Source of the DNA: an uncultured Chloroflexota bacterium
Lineage (GTDB): Bacteria > Chloroflexota > Anaerolineae > Anaerolineales > Anaerolineaceae
DNA: 60,235 bases
Assembly: GCA_902774215.1 (NCBI GenBank)
Contig: CACYHU010000017.1
Coordinates: 1 to 60,235 of the forward strand
Direction: 5' to 3'
The notes beneath the pieces were generated by a model. The model was not told the origin of the DNA. It did no database searches and saw nothing but the letters and a program-made list of their open reading frames with translations. Shown here one piece after another: positions 1 to 6,857 of the stretch (positions are counted from its first letter, which is position 1; each line of letters opens with the position of its first letter). Position numbers and translations under genes: made by a program.

Positions 1-267
1 CCAGCTGTCCTCTACATATTCATAGGTCCATCCGGTATACGCGGAAATTTTATGCTGGTATTCGTAGTCTATACCGCTGCGCCTACCAAACTGATCCCGA
101 TAGCAGAATGATGATTCATACCAGCCGGCGCGCACAATTTTTTGATCCGGTTCCTGAGCAAATGCCGTATGAGAGATTCCTGTGCTCACAGAAAGAATAA
201 ATATCAGGAAAAAGATCATTAATAGTCTTACTGTCACGGTTGAGAATTTTGTATTTTTTGATACCAT
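1..267 (-). CDS. Secreted solute-binding/sensor protein, N-terminal fragment
   Basis: The first 89 codons of a gene that continues past the left edge. The ATG at 267 follows a purine-rich AAGGGGAA ribosome binding site. Residues about 12-38 form a signal peptide: a basic start, a long hydrophobic core and an AFA-Q cleavage-like end. The mature part opens with VRAGWYES and continues with GIDYEYQHKISAYTGW. This resembles the first strand and helix of extracellular solute-binding family 3 domains (PF00497), which in Clostridia often serve as sensor modules in front of GGDEF/EAL or kinase domains. The C-terminal output, if any, lies outside the window, so the function is not settled. Confidence 0.6.
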   Translation of the reverse strand, partial: MVSKNTKFSTVTVRLLMIFFLIFILSVSTGISHTAFAQEPDQKIVRAGWYESSFCYRDQFGRRSGIDYEYQHKISAYTGWTYEYVEDSW

Positions 268-895
268 AGCAAGTTCCCCTTTTGCTGTGTTCCGCCAGAC
301 TGCTAAATCGTCATAAAAATAATTTCACAGAAAGACCGTCAGACATTCAAATCCGGCCGCATTATTTTATAATATACGAAGACTCCACCTATCCGGCAAA
401 GAATTATCCGATACAGGTAAACATCCGGTTCGTATACAGTAAATCTCAGTTTGGTCTGAATTCAAAATTCTTCTGATAAAACGAAATACCGGATCAATTA
501 TTCTTCATCTAAACAAGTATATCATAGACTAAGCAATATACTTGTCTATACGGATGATTCTGAATTAAAAACCCAGCAGATATCCAGGAGCAGAAAAGGT
601 AACCACCGCATTTTGCGGGTGAGTCAAAAAAAGAGCCCGATAACACAGCGGGGGTATGGGGGCCGCAGGACCCCGGAAATCAGGCGCGGGCTGTGGCTTT
701 CGCAAACGCACGAATTTCGATCCCGCGCCTTGCGAAGCATGCCCTCCGGATTGCAAAGTGAGCTCTTATAATAGGGAAAAACAGAGTGCAGGCTTTTCAT
801 ACGGGCTTAGCAGAAGCAAAGAATCTGCCGCCATGTGAACCGTTTTGAACATATACAAAACCAGTCAGAAAAGATGAAATTTGATTATTGTATCT
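268..895. other. Intergenic region with an embedded GC-rich structured island
   Basis: Only short, unconvincing reading frames occur here. Most of the stretch is AT-rich and holds the promoter area of the minus-strand gene ending at 1. The exception is a GC-rich island at about 626-770, listed separately. Confidence 0.5.
626..770. other. GC-rich multi-stem element (possible ncRNA or repeat)
   Basis: Outer arms AAGAGC (631-636) and GCTCTT (762-767) can pair. Inside, GGCGCGGG (683-690) pairs perfectly with CCCGCGCC (722-729), and GGGGCC...GGACCCC around 656-674 forms another short stem. No gene fits, and the composition contrasts sharply with the AT-rich flanks. It could be a structured RNA, a degenerate repeat element or an IS remnant. 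I recognise no known RNA family. Confidence 0.35.
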
Positions 896-1517
896 TTATT
901 TTATACAATGAAAAACCGCTATGCTCTGCACATTTGATACACTGACTTCACGGTACATTGCGCTAAGACGATCCCGTAATGATCCGACACTTTCGAAAGG
1001 CGGGGTAAAGAATCCGCTCCTGATATAGAACATCCGAATCATTTTATCTGTACGCGCATTGCTTCCCTGCACATAAAAACAGCCGCAAAAGATCCCGCCC
1101 GACCGCAGGACCCGGAAGGTTTCCCTGTAGGCGGCATCCTTATCCGGAAAAGCATGGAACCCGTTCAACGAAACAATGGCATCAAATTCCTCATCCCTAA
1201 ACGGAAGGGCGCCCACATCCCCCTGACGGAATGTAATATTCCTGATACCCATTTCCTTTGACCGCTCTTCAGCGCTTGCCATCATCTTTTCGGAATAATC
1301 CAGGCAGGTGATATCGGCTTTGGGCAAAGTCTTCCATACCGGCATGGAAAGGACTCCGGTCTGCCTGATATTCCAGCGCATCTTCTCTGTCCATCCCCCA
1401 GACGATTTTCTGAATGAACCGGCCAGGCAGCGTTGTTCCGGTCATCATGCCGTCATAAAAGCTGTGTGCCTTCCCGAGACCTCTGTAAGCGGATTTGATC
1501 TCACTTTTCCGTTCCAT
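896..1517 (-). pseudogene. Class I SAM methyltransferase, internal deletion and frameshift
   Basis: Translation from ATG 1517 gives the usual N-terminus (MERKSEIKSAYRGLGKAHS...) up to DREDALEYQ near 1370. The reading then continues only in another frame, as TGVLSMPVWKTLPKADITC and on through ITFRQGDVGALPF, FDAIVSLNGFHAFPD and LRSGGIFCG to a stop at 896. The segment between EYQ and TGVLS, where the glycine-rich SAM motif I should sit, is missing. A deletion has therefore removed the cofactor loop and shifted the frame. This is the last gene of the minus-strand methyltransferase operon, 4 nt after the MBL-fold gene. It is very probably inactive. Confidence 0.75.
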
Positions 1518-1521
1518 TTTT

Positions 1522-2421
1522 TCACTCCTGAAAACCTGCTGTCTGGCGGCCTGAAAGATCGATCTGTTTTGCAAGTCTGACAGTCCCTGCCTTTTCTTCC
1601 GTATCATCCGATTCATCATACCCGTCGTACGGCGCATTCGGATCATGCGGTTTCTGTTTTTTAAATGAATTGCAGACCTTATCCCTGTGACGGAAAGCGA
1701 ATTCAAAATCATCAGTCCATCCGGTATGCCCTGTGATGATCTTTGGCGAGAGTCCTCTCTCTTTCAGCTCCTTTTCCAGTGCCGCCAGGGAACGCTTCGC
1801 GAGATCATTATCCTCCGCGAGCGCATTGATAAAGCTGTATCCGCCATCCGCACCGAACCAGAGCGTATCACCGGTGAAAAGATATTCATCGTCGATGAGG
1901 TAAACCATATGTCCCCAGGTATGTCCGGGACAGAGGATCGATTCTACTTTGATCCCGTTGAAATCAAGGATCTGCCCGTCCTTCAGCAGGACTTTTTTAT
2001 TATCCGTCTTCACCATCGGCAGCCTGTAACAGCGGAACATCACTTTGCGGCGCACTTCACCGGTCAGATAGCGGTTTTCGATATCACTCAGGTAGATCGC
2101 GGCATCTTTGAAGAGCAGCTCGCTGTCCGTCTCCAATGCGCCGACATGATCGGTATCCTGATGGGTGATAAGGATATGTTTGATCGTCTTCGGATCAATA
2201 TCCAGCCAGCCCATTTTCTCCCGCAGCCGGGCATAGTTATATCCGGCATCGATCATGATCGTGGTGCCGTTTTTGGTGTAAAAGAAAATATTCGCGACCC
2301 ACTCCCGGATACAGGAGACATGCTCATCGATCCGTCCGGTATTCAGCGGTTTAAAGATTTCCTTCCCCCTGTATATCAGGCTCATGGAAACTTTCTGCAT
2401 TTGAGAATCTTTTCTTGACAT
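1522..2421 (-). CDS. MBL-fold metallo-hydrolase
   Basis: 299 residues. The metallo-beta-lactamase signature THQDTDHVGA (about 86-95) is the HxHxDH motif with Asp in place of the second His. Further ligands are visible in CPGHTWGH (His about 167), FTGDTLWFG (Asp about 185) and ITGHTGW near residue 250. Family members hydrolyse thioesters, lactones, phosphodiesters or similar bonds with a binuclear metal site; the substrate here cannot be told. ATG 2421 has an AAGGAATAAAAA ribosome binding site. It lies 3 nt after the preceding methyltransferase and 4 nt before the broken one, so it is translated as part of the same operon. The C-terminal tail (DDTEEKAGTVRLAKQ) is charged and probably disordered. 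Confidence 0.85.
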   Translation of the reverse strand: MSRKDSQMQKVSMSLIYRGKEIFKPLNTGRIDEHVSCIREWVANIFFYTKNGTTIMIDAGYNYARLREKMGWLDIDPKTIKHILITHQDTDHVGALETDSELLFKDAAIYLSDIENRYLTGEVRRKVMFRCYRLPMVKTDNKKVLLKDGQILDFNGIKVESILCPGHTWGHMVYLIDDEYLFTGDTLWFGADGGYSFINALAEDNDLAKRSLAALEKELKERGLSPKIITGHTGWTDDFEFAFRHRDKVCNSFKKQKPHDPNAPYDGYDESDDTEEKAGTVRLAKQIDLSGRQTAGFQE

Positions 2422-2424
2422 TTT

Positions 2425-3039
2425 TTATTCCTTATCGCTTTTTCTGACACATTCCGTATACATCAGCGAGATCCTGGCGGCCATCAGCTTACTGAAAGTT
2501 ACCCTCCAGCCGTGAGACTCCAGCCAGTCAAGGTATTCCTGTCCGGACCATTGATGTTCGAATTTTATTCCGGCAAGTTTCAGGATCCCTGACCACAGCC
2601 TGCTCCCGAACCCGGCTTTATGCTCCACAAAATTCGGTGCGATCAGAATGCCTCCGGGTCTCAGCACACGGTCTATCTCCTCCAGGGCCTTCTCCGGTTC
2701 CGGCATCACATGCAGAGCGTTGGAAATCAGCACGGCATCAAAGGACTCATCCTCATAGGGCAGAGAGACCGCGTCTGCAACTTCAAAAGTCAGGTTATCC
2801 GGACATTCTCCCTTCTTTGCCTCAGCGATCATGCCATCGGAATAATCGGTTGCGGTCATGCGTTTCGCAGCCGGCGCCACGTGCTTTGCCAGCAGTCCCG
2901 GACCGGTTGCGATCTCCAGCACTTCTTTTCCCTTGATCACTGTCGGGATCCGGTCATACATGAACTGATAGATCTTCCGGTCAGACCGCATGGCAATTTC
3001 ATAGATCGGAGCATAAAGATCCCAAATCTTCTTTTTCAT
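2425..3039 (-). CDS. Class I SAM-dependent methyltransferase
   Basis: 204 residues from ATG 3039; a TTG at 3045 is a less likely start. Motif I is EVLEIATGPGLLA (residues 39-51), the acidic second strand is MTATDYSDGM, and motif IV is FDAVLISNALHVM followed by LRPGGILIAP. These are the UbiE/COQ5-type Methyltransf_11 hallmarks. The first 30 residues (KKIWDLYAPIYEIAMRSD) match the helical cap seen in small phospholipid- or thiol-directed methyltransferases, but no substrate can be assigned. The gene begins 2 nt after the stop of the broken LCM-type gene and ends 3 nt before the MBL gene, so translation is coupled. It is one of four methyltransferase domains in the operon and one of two with motif I intact. 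Confidence 0.88.
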   Translation of the reverse strand: MKKKIWDLYAPIYEIAMRSDRKIYQFMYDRIPTVIKGKEVLEIATGPGLLAKHVAPAAKRMTATDYSDGMIAEAKKGECPDNLTFEVADAVSLPYEDESFDAVLISNALHVMPEPEKALEEIDRVLRPGGILIAPNFVEHKAGFGSRLWSGILKLAGIKFEHQWSGQEYLDWLESHGWRVTFSKLMAARISLMYTECVRKSDKE

Positions 3040-3041
3040 CC

Positions 3042-3862
3042 TCAAACTCTATCGAACTCAATTTTAATGATTTTCATCTTCACAAGACTGTCACACAAGC
3101 GGATCATCATCTTATGAAAGACATTCACTTCCGGATAAATATCCCGATAACCGCGCATATAGCTTTTCGCGCTGACTGATGAAAAATTACCATTCCATTT
3201 TTCCAGTTCAGATTCATCTTCCAATGAGAAAAAAGCGGTAACGTCCGTGATCCCTGTCTCTTTGAGCCAGGTTTTCATCATCATTTTTGCCCCCCGCCGG
3301 TTGCAGGAATCGAAGACCAGAACACCGCCGGGGAAACGTTCCGACATAGTCCGGAACAGCTTCTTCACCTCTTCGGTTTTGAAATAATAAAACACACCGG
3401 CAGCAAAAAACACCGCGCCATGACCGGCATCGATCCGGTCCATCCAGCTGTAATCATTGAGGTCACAGCCGATATTTTCCTCACGATTCTTTGCCGGCAG
3501 CAGTTCGTTCCGAACACTTATCACATCCGGCATATCAATGTTATACCCGCGGCATAAGCCATTGTCAACCTTGTGGAAGGTATCATCCAGTCCACAAGGT
3601 TGACAACAGCAGCCCCCGGATGATTTTTCAGATAATCTTCGGCCTCACACCGCAGATCATACTGCCGCTGGGCAACTTCAAGAGCCCCGAAAAGTCCCGG
3701 AAGCGATTCCATCTTCCTGCGCTTTTCAGAAAAGTCATAATCCAATGAATCACAGATGCGTTTCGCTTCCGGATCGAAAAAAAGATTTGGAAAATGCACG
3801 GAACAAATCATGCGTCCGAAGAGCGGAATTATCAGTGTTTCCTGAATCGTATTTTTTTTCAA
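3042..3862 (-). pseudogene. LCM/PPM-family O-methyltransferase, frameshifted at SAM motif I
   Basis: The N-terminal half (from ATG 3862: FFDPEAKRICDSLDYDFSEK...QYDLRCEAEDYLKNHPGAAVVNL) and the C-terminal half (IDMPDVISVRNELLP...GAVFFAAGVFYYF...VKMKIIKIEF) are clear pieces of one leucine-carboxyl-methyltransferase-type protein (PF04072). They lie in different frames. After AAVVNL the text should read through GCGLDDTFHKVDNGLCRGYNI; those residues appear intact only in the second frame from GLDDTF onward. The sequence fits loss of 4 nt (a CTTGG-TTGTGG to CTTGTGG type change near 3585), which removes the GCG of motif I. A small sequencing error cannot be excluded. The gene sits between the HMA gene and the next methyltransferase. 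Confidence 0.75.
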
Positions 3863-3902
3863 TATGATATTTCATTGATGTGTCATCCAATTTTATTTTC
3901 CT

Positions 3903-4160
3903 TTATTTTTTCCAGGGGAGCCAGCTTTTCTTCTCATAGGGAGCAGATTCAAATCCCAGGCAGGTATATCCGGTAGCATCCACTGCCTTCTTCAACAGTT
4001 CCTCATCCACAGCGCTTTCCGTTACGAATGAAGCCTCTCCTTTTGAATGAGAAGCCGAAACCTTTTGCGCTGAGGGCACTGTTTTCCGGATCACATCACA
4101 GATATGTGCCTCGCACATTCCACACATCATTCCGTCAATTTTCATCGTAGTCTTTATCAT
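3903..4160 (-). CDS. Heavy-metal-associated (HMA) domain protein
   Basis: 85 residues with the metal-binding loop GMMCGMCEAHI (Cys13 and Cys16, an MxCxxC motif) and the usual beta-alpha-beta spacing. The C-terminal ATGYTCLGFESAPY resembles the end of CopZ-type chaperones. An extra Cys near residue 72 and a basic tail (KKSWLPWKK) follow. It would bind Cu(I), Zn or another soft metal and hand it to a partner. No P-type ATPase is adjacent, so its partner may be a product of this operon. ATG 4160 overlaps the stop of the upstream gene in an ATGA arrangement, and a GAGGAAAT ribosome binding site is present. Confidence 0.85.
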   Translation of the reverse strand: MIKTTMKIDGMMCGMCEAHICDVIRKTVPSAQKVSASHSKGEASFVTESAVDEELLKKAVDATGYTCLGFESAPYEKKSWLPWKK

Positions 4161-4804
4161 ATATATTTCCTCACGGTCTTTTTTCTGTATCCGCAGTCAC
4201 AGTAAGGGCCGCCTGATGCCAGCGTAAATTCACGGACGAAATCGGATGTCCCGCCCGCTTCACTCATGGTGTAATCCAGATGACACATGGCCGGAACCAG
4301 GTCAAACAACCCAAGCTCCCTCATCAGGGTACAGATACCGCATTTCGTGAATCTTGCCTCATAGCCATTTCCATCTTTATAAGGGTAAAAATCCATATTC
4401 CATGAGTAGGGATTGCGGTCAGCAGCTTTGAGCGCTGCTGTCTTTTCCATGTCTTCAACGTCCTTCTTTGTAAACTTTCTCTTCCCGCTCATACGGCAGA
4501 ACCATTTCATCGGGCCTGTCATCATTGCGGCAGCATAATAATCTGTCAATTGATCAGCTGCCGGACGCTGCGGCATGTTCAATATAAAAGCTGAAAACAT
4601 GGCACAGTTGACGATGTTGATCAGGAAACGGTCATTCTTCTCAAATTCCGGAAGTTTTCCGATGATCTCACGGTATGTTCCGTGAGCCTGTTTCCGGATC
4701 TGTTCCGCCTCACTGCCTGAATAATTCATTTTTGCGGTCAGTTTTTTTTCAAAACTTGCCGCAAACAAAACCCACATTCCCGCAGGCATTCCGATATATT
4801 TCAT
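4157..4804 (-). CDS. L-2-amino-thiazoline-4-carboxylic acid hydrolase-like protein
   Basis: 215 residues, resembling the ATC hydrolase family (PF14196). That family is named for opening a thiazoline ring to a cysteine derivative, though most relatives are uncharacterised. Recognisable segments are the helical N-terminus, MTGPMKWFCRM, the central YEARFTKCGICTLMRELG with its Cys pair, MCHLDYTM and the C-terminal LASGGPYCDCGYRKK. The Cys and His content (KCGIC, CHLDY, YCDCGY) would suit metal or thiol chemistry. ATG 4804 has an AGGAAC ribosome binding site; the gene follows the methyltransferase fusion by 18 nt and overlaps the HMA gene by 4 nt. The pairing with HMA hints at a metal- or sulfur-related role, which is inference. 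Confidence 0.75.
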   Translation of the reverse strand: MKYIGMPAGMWVLFAASFEKKLTAKMNYSGSEAEQIRKQAHGTYREIIGKLPEFEKNDRFLINIVNCAMFSAFILNMPQRPAADQLTDYYAAAMMTGPMKWFCRMSGKRKFTKKDVEDMEKTAALKAADRNPYSWNMDFYPYKDGNGYEARFTKCGICTLMRELGLFDLVPAMCHLDYTMSEAGGTSDFVREFTLASGGPYCDCGYRKKTVRKYI

Positions 4805-4822
4805 TTTTTGTTCCTGATTTTT

Positions 4823-5950
4823 CTACTTTTTCCCGACAAGAAGCGTTGAACCGCCCAGCATCAGCCATTTTGCTTCCCGGGGAGATTTGAAGAATTTATC
4901 CGTTGTATCGATCAGATATACTTCCTCATATCCTTCGGCTTTCAGTTTTTCGACAAACTTCTGCATATTACCGTAGCGGGATCTTTCCATCAGGTCATGA
5001 ATCGCAAAGGTGCCGCCCTTTTTCAAAACGCGCAGCGTCTCAAGCAGAAGGATCTTTTTATCAAGTCCGACGATGTTGTGATAAACATAATTGCTGGTCA
5101 CAGCATCAAAGCTTTCATCCGGGTAATCCAGTTTCACCGCATTACCCTGTTCAAAGCTGACATTTGTCACTCCTTCCGCCTCAGCGTTCCGTTCACACAC
5201 AGCTTTCGAAAAATCACGGTATTCCGGTCCCCAATGGTCCATGCCGATCATCTTCGCATTCGGGTTCCGCTTTGCGCAGGCAATCGTCAGCGCCCCGCTG
5301 CCGCACCCCACGTCCAAACCGGTACCGCCATCAGGAATGGTTACATATTCCGCGATCCCGTCAATGATCTGTTTCGAAAGCTTCCGCTCACCTTCATAGG
5401 AAAATGCCTTCCGGGCAATAAAACTGTAGACCGAAAAAGCACCACAGCCGGCAGCCCCCGCAAGAAGGGCAGCACCGCAGAGCTTCCCGATTTTGGAATC
5501 ACTCTCAGCGGCTTTCTTCGCAGTGATCACTCCTGCTGTGAGCAGGGCACCGGTACCGGCAGCGGAACCGACGACCATATCCTTCGGCATCCAGTTGGCA
5601 TAATCTGCTTTTGCCGGCGGAAGCGTCCCCTCCGGCCGGTCATACATCTGATGGATCTGAGCCCAATCGGGCATGCTGCCGCGCAATCCATCCCATGCGG
5701 GCATCGGCAGATCAGGAGCTTTTTTCCTCAGCAGCTCAAACTGTTCATCCAGCCATTCCATTTCCGTCACGGCATCGCGGCAATGATCCGTGGCACAGAG
5801 CTTTCCGAGCGATGTTTTTGCCATCATATAAAGGAACCACCTGAGGGCAGATCTCTTTATATTGCTGTCAAAGAATGCATCATCACCTTTCGGACGTACC
5901 GGAATTCCGCATGATCTGATCAATTTATAGCCTTCTTTTACAGCCGCCAA
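4823..5950 (-). CDS. PanE C-terminal domain fused to a class I methyltransferase
   Basis: The nominal start at 5950 is a TTG without a good ribosome binding site; the frame is open further upstream to about 5990. Residues 1-110 (VKEGYKLIRSCGIPVRPKGDD...) match the C-terminal domain of ketopantoate reductases (ApbA_C), whose N-terminal half lies just upstream in another frame. After a linker (PEGTLPPAKADYANWMPKDM) come two hydrophobic segments (about 127-145 and 157-178) and a complete methyltransferase: GTGLDVGCGSGAL (motif I, about 208-220), MIGMDHWG, FDAVTSNYVYHNI and LKKGGTFAIHD. The methyltransferase part resembles stand-alone membrane-tethered Clostridia enzymes beginning near DYANW, so this looks like a gene fusion. 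The SAM domain is intact and may still be made if translation initiates internally. Confidence 0.6.
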   Translation of the reverse strand: MAAVKEGYKLIRSCGIPVRPKGDDAFFDSNIKRSALRWFLYMMAKTSLGKLCATDHCRDAVTEMEWLDEQFELLRKKAPDLPMPAWDGLRGSMPDWAQIHQMYDRPEGTLPPAKADYANWMPKDMVVGSAAGTGALLTAGVITAKKAAESDSKIGKLCGAALLAGAAGCGAFSVYSFIARKAFSYEGERKLSKQIIDGIAEYVTIPDGGTGLDVGCGSGALTIACAKRNPNAKMIGMDHWGPEYRDFSKAVCERNAEAEGVTNVSFEQGNAVKLDYPDESFDAVTSNYVYHNIVGLDKKILLLETLRVLKKGGTFAIHDLMERSRYGNMQKFVEKLKAEGYEEVYLIDTTDKFFKSPREAKWLMLGGSTLLVGKK

Positions 5951-5994
5951 TACTTCATCAATACCGGCAGGGTTCGCTTTTGTCAGGTCACAGT

Positions 5995-6567
5995 TCAGCC
6001 GGTAACTGATATAAACCCCTCCATATCATCCATCCAGTGCAGCTGATAGCCCGTATCACCGAAAGCGATCATAAGCTTTTGCTTTATATCCGCGTCCGGC
6101 TCCCTGTGCAGTCCGCCGACCGTCATGGAACCGCCGAGACTGACGCAGGTCACAAAATCCGCTTCCCGCACTCCGGCCGTACCCTGAAAACCGAAAAGGA
6201 CTGTCTTTCCGATATCCGAAAGGGACAGCAGCTCCTCTTCCATCTGCGCCGCACAGGGATTGTTCCCGACCAGGATCACCAACGGCGTATTTATTTTCGC
6301 AAGCTCCGGGAGCAGAAGCTTCTGCTGCTGTCCCTGCATAACGGAAAAAACGATATCAAAACACATGCCTTCCGGAACAGTCTCGATCACTTCGGGATGA
6401 TCGACTGTTTCTCTTCCGGATAGTTTATGGCGGATCCGCAGTCCCTTCGTCTCAAGAACTTCTTTCCACTTTCCTCTGGATACAACGGCAACATCATTCC
6501 CTGCTTCACATAGTTTATGGATCAGATAAGACCCGATCACACCGCATCCGTAAACCAATATTTTCAT
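5995..6567 (-). pseudogene. Ketopantoate reductase (PanE/ApbA) N-terminal part, frameshifted
   Basis: From ATG 6567 the product opens with MKILVYGCGVIGSYL, the GxGxxG Rossmann loop for NADP(H), and contains VVSRGK and ILVGNNPC of the ApbA family (PF02558). It stops after LHWMDDMEGFISVTG. The ApbA_C continuation (YRLNCDLTKANPAG...) appears in a different frame only about 10 nt further on. The stretch normally found between GF(I/L) and the YRLNCDLT segment is absent, so about a dozen codons were lost along with the frame. The fragment is the first gene of the minus-strand operon. Family members reduce 2-oxo acids such as ketopantoate; this copy is probably dead. Confidence 0.7.
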
Positions 6568-6658
6568 TTTCACCGCTCCCTGACATTCAGAGTGAAAGCT
6601 GCCTCATAATGAGACAGCTTCTTTATTTACAATCGTTCCGAACGGATATCCATGATCA

Positions 6659-6832
6659 TCAATGGCTTCTGTGACAGGAAGAGCTCATCGGACAGTGGCT
6701 GCATTTGCATCCGCAGGAGGATTTACCCCGCTTTTTGTCCCTGATCATACTTCTGATGATCAATCCCACAATCAGGATCAGCACCAGACTGACGCCGATC
6801 GTCCCGATGTTTTCCGATAACCATAAAGCCAT
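6659..6832 (-). CDS. FeoB-associated Cys-rich membrane protein
   Basis: 57 residues. An N-terminal membrane helix (IGVSLVLILIVGLIIRSMI) is followed by a basic stretch and a cysteine cluster, SSCGCKCSHCPMSSSCH. This is the layout of the FeoB-associated family (PF12669), found next to feoB in Firmicutes and thought to help the ferrous-iron channel. ATG 6832 lies 25 nt after the feoB stop, with a GGAG-type site upstream, so it is the last gene of the feo operon. Confidence 0.85.
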   Translation of the reverse strand: MALWLSENIGTIGVSLVLILIVGLIIRSMIRDKKRGKSSCGCKCSHCPMSSSCHRSH

Positions 6833-6857
6833 AACATACTCCTTTCCCGTTCCGGGA

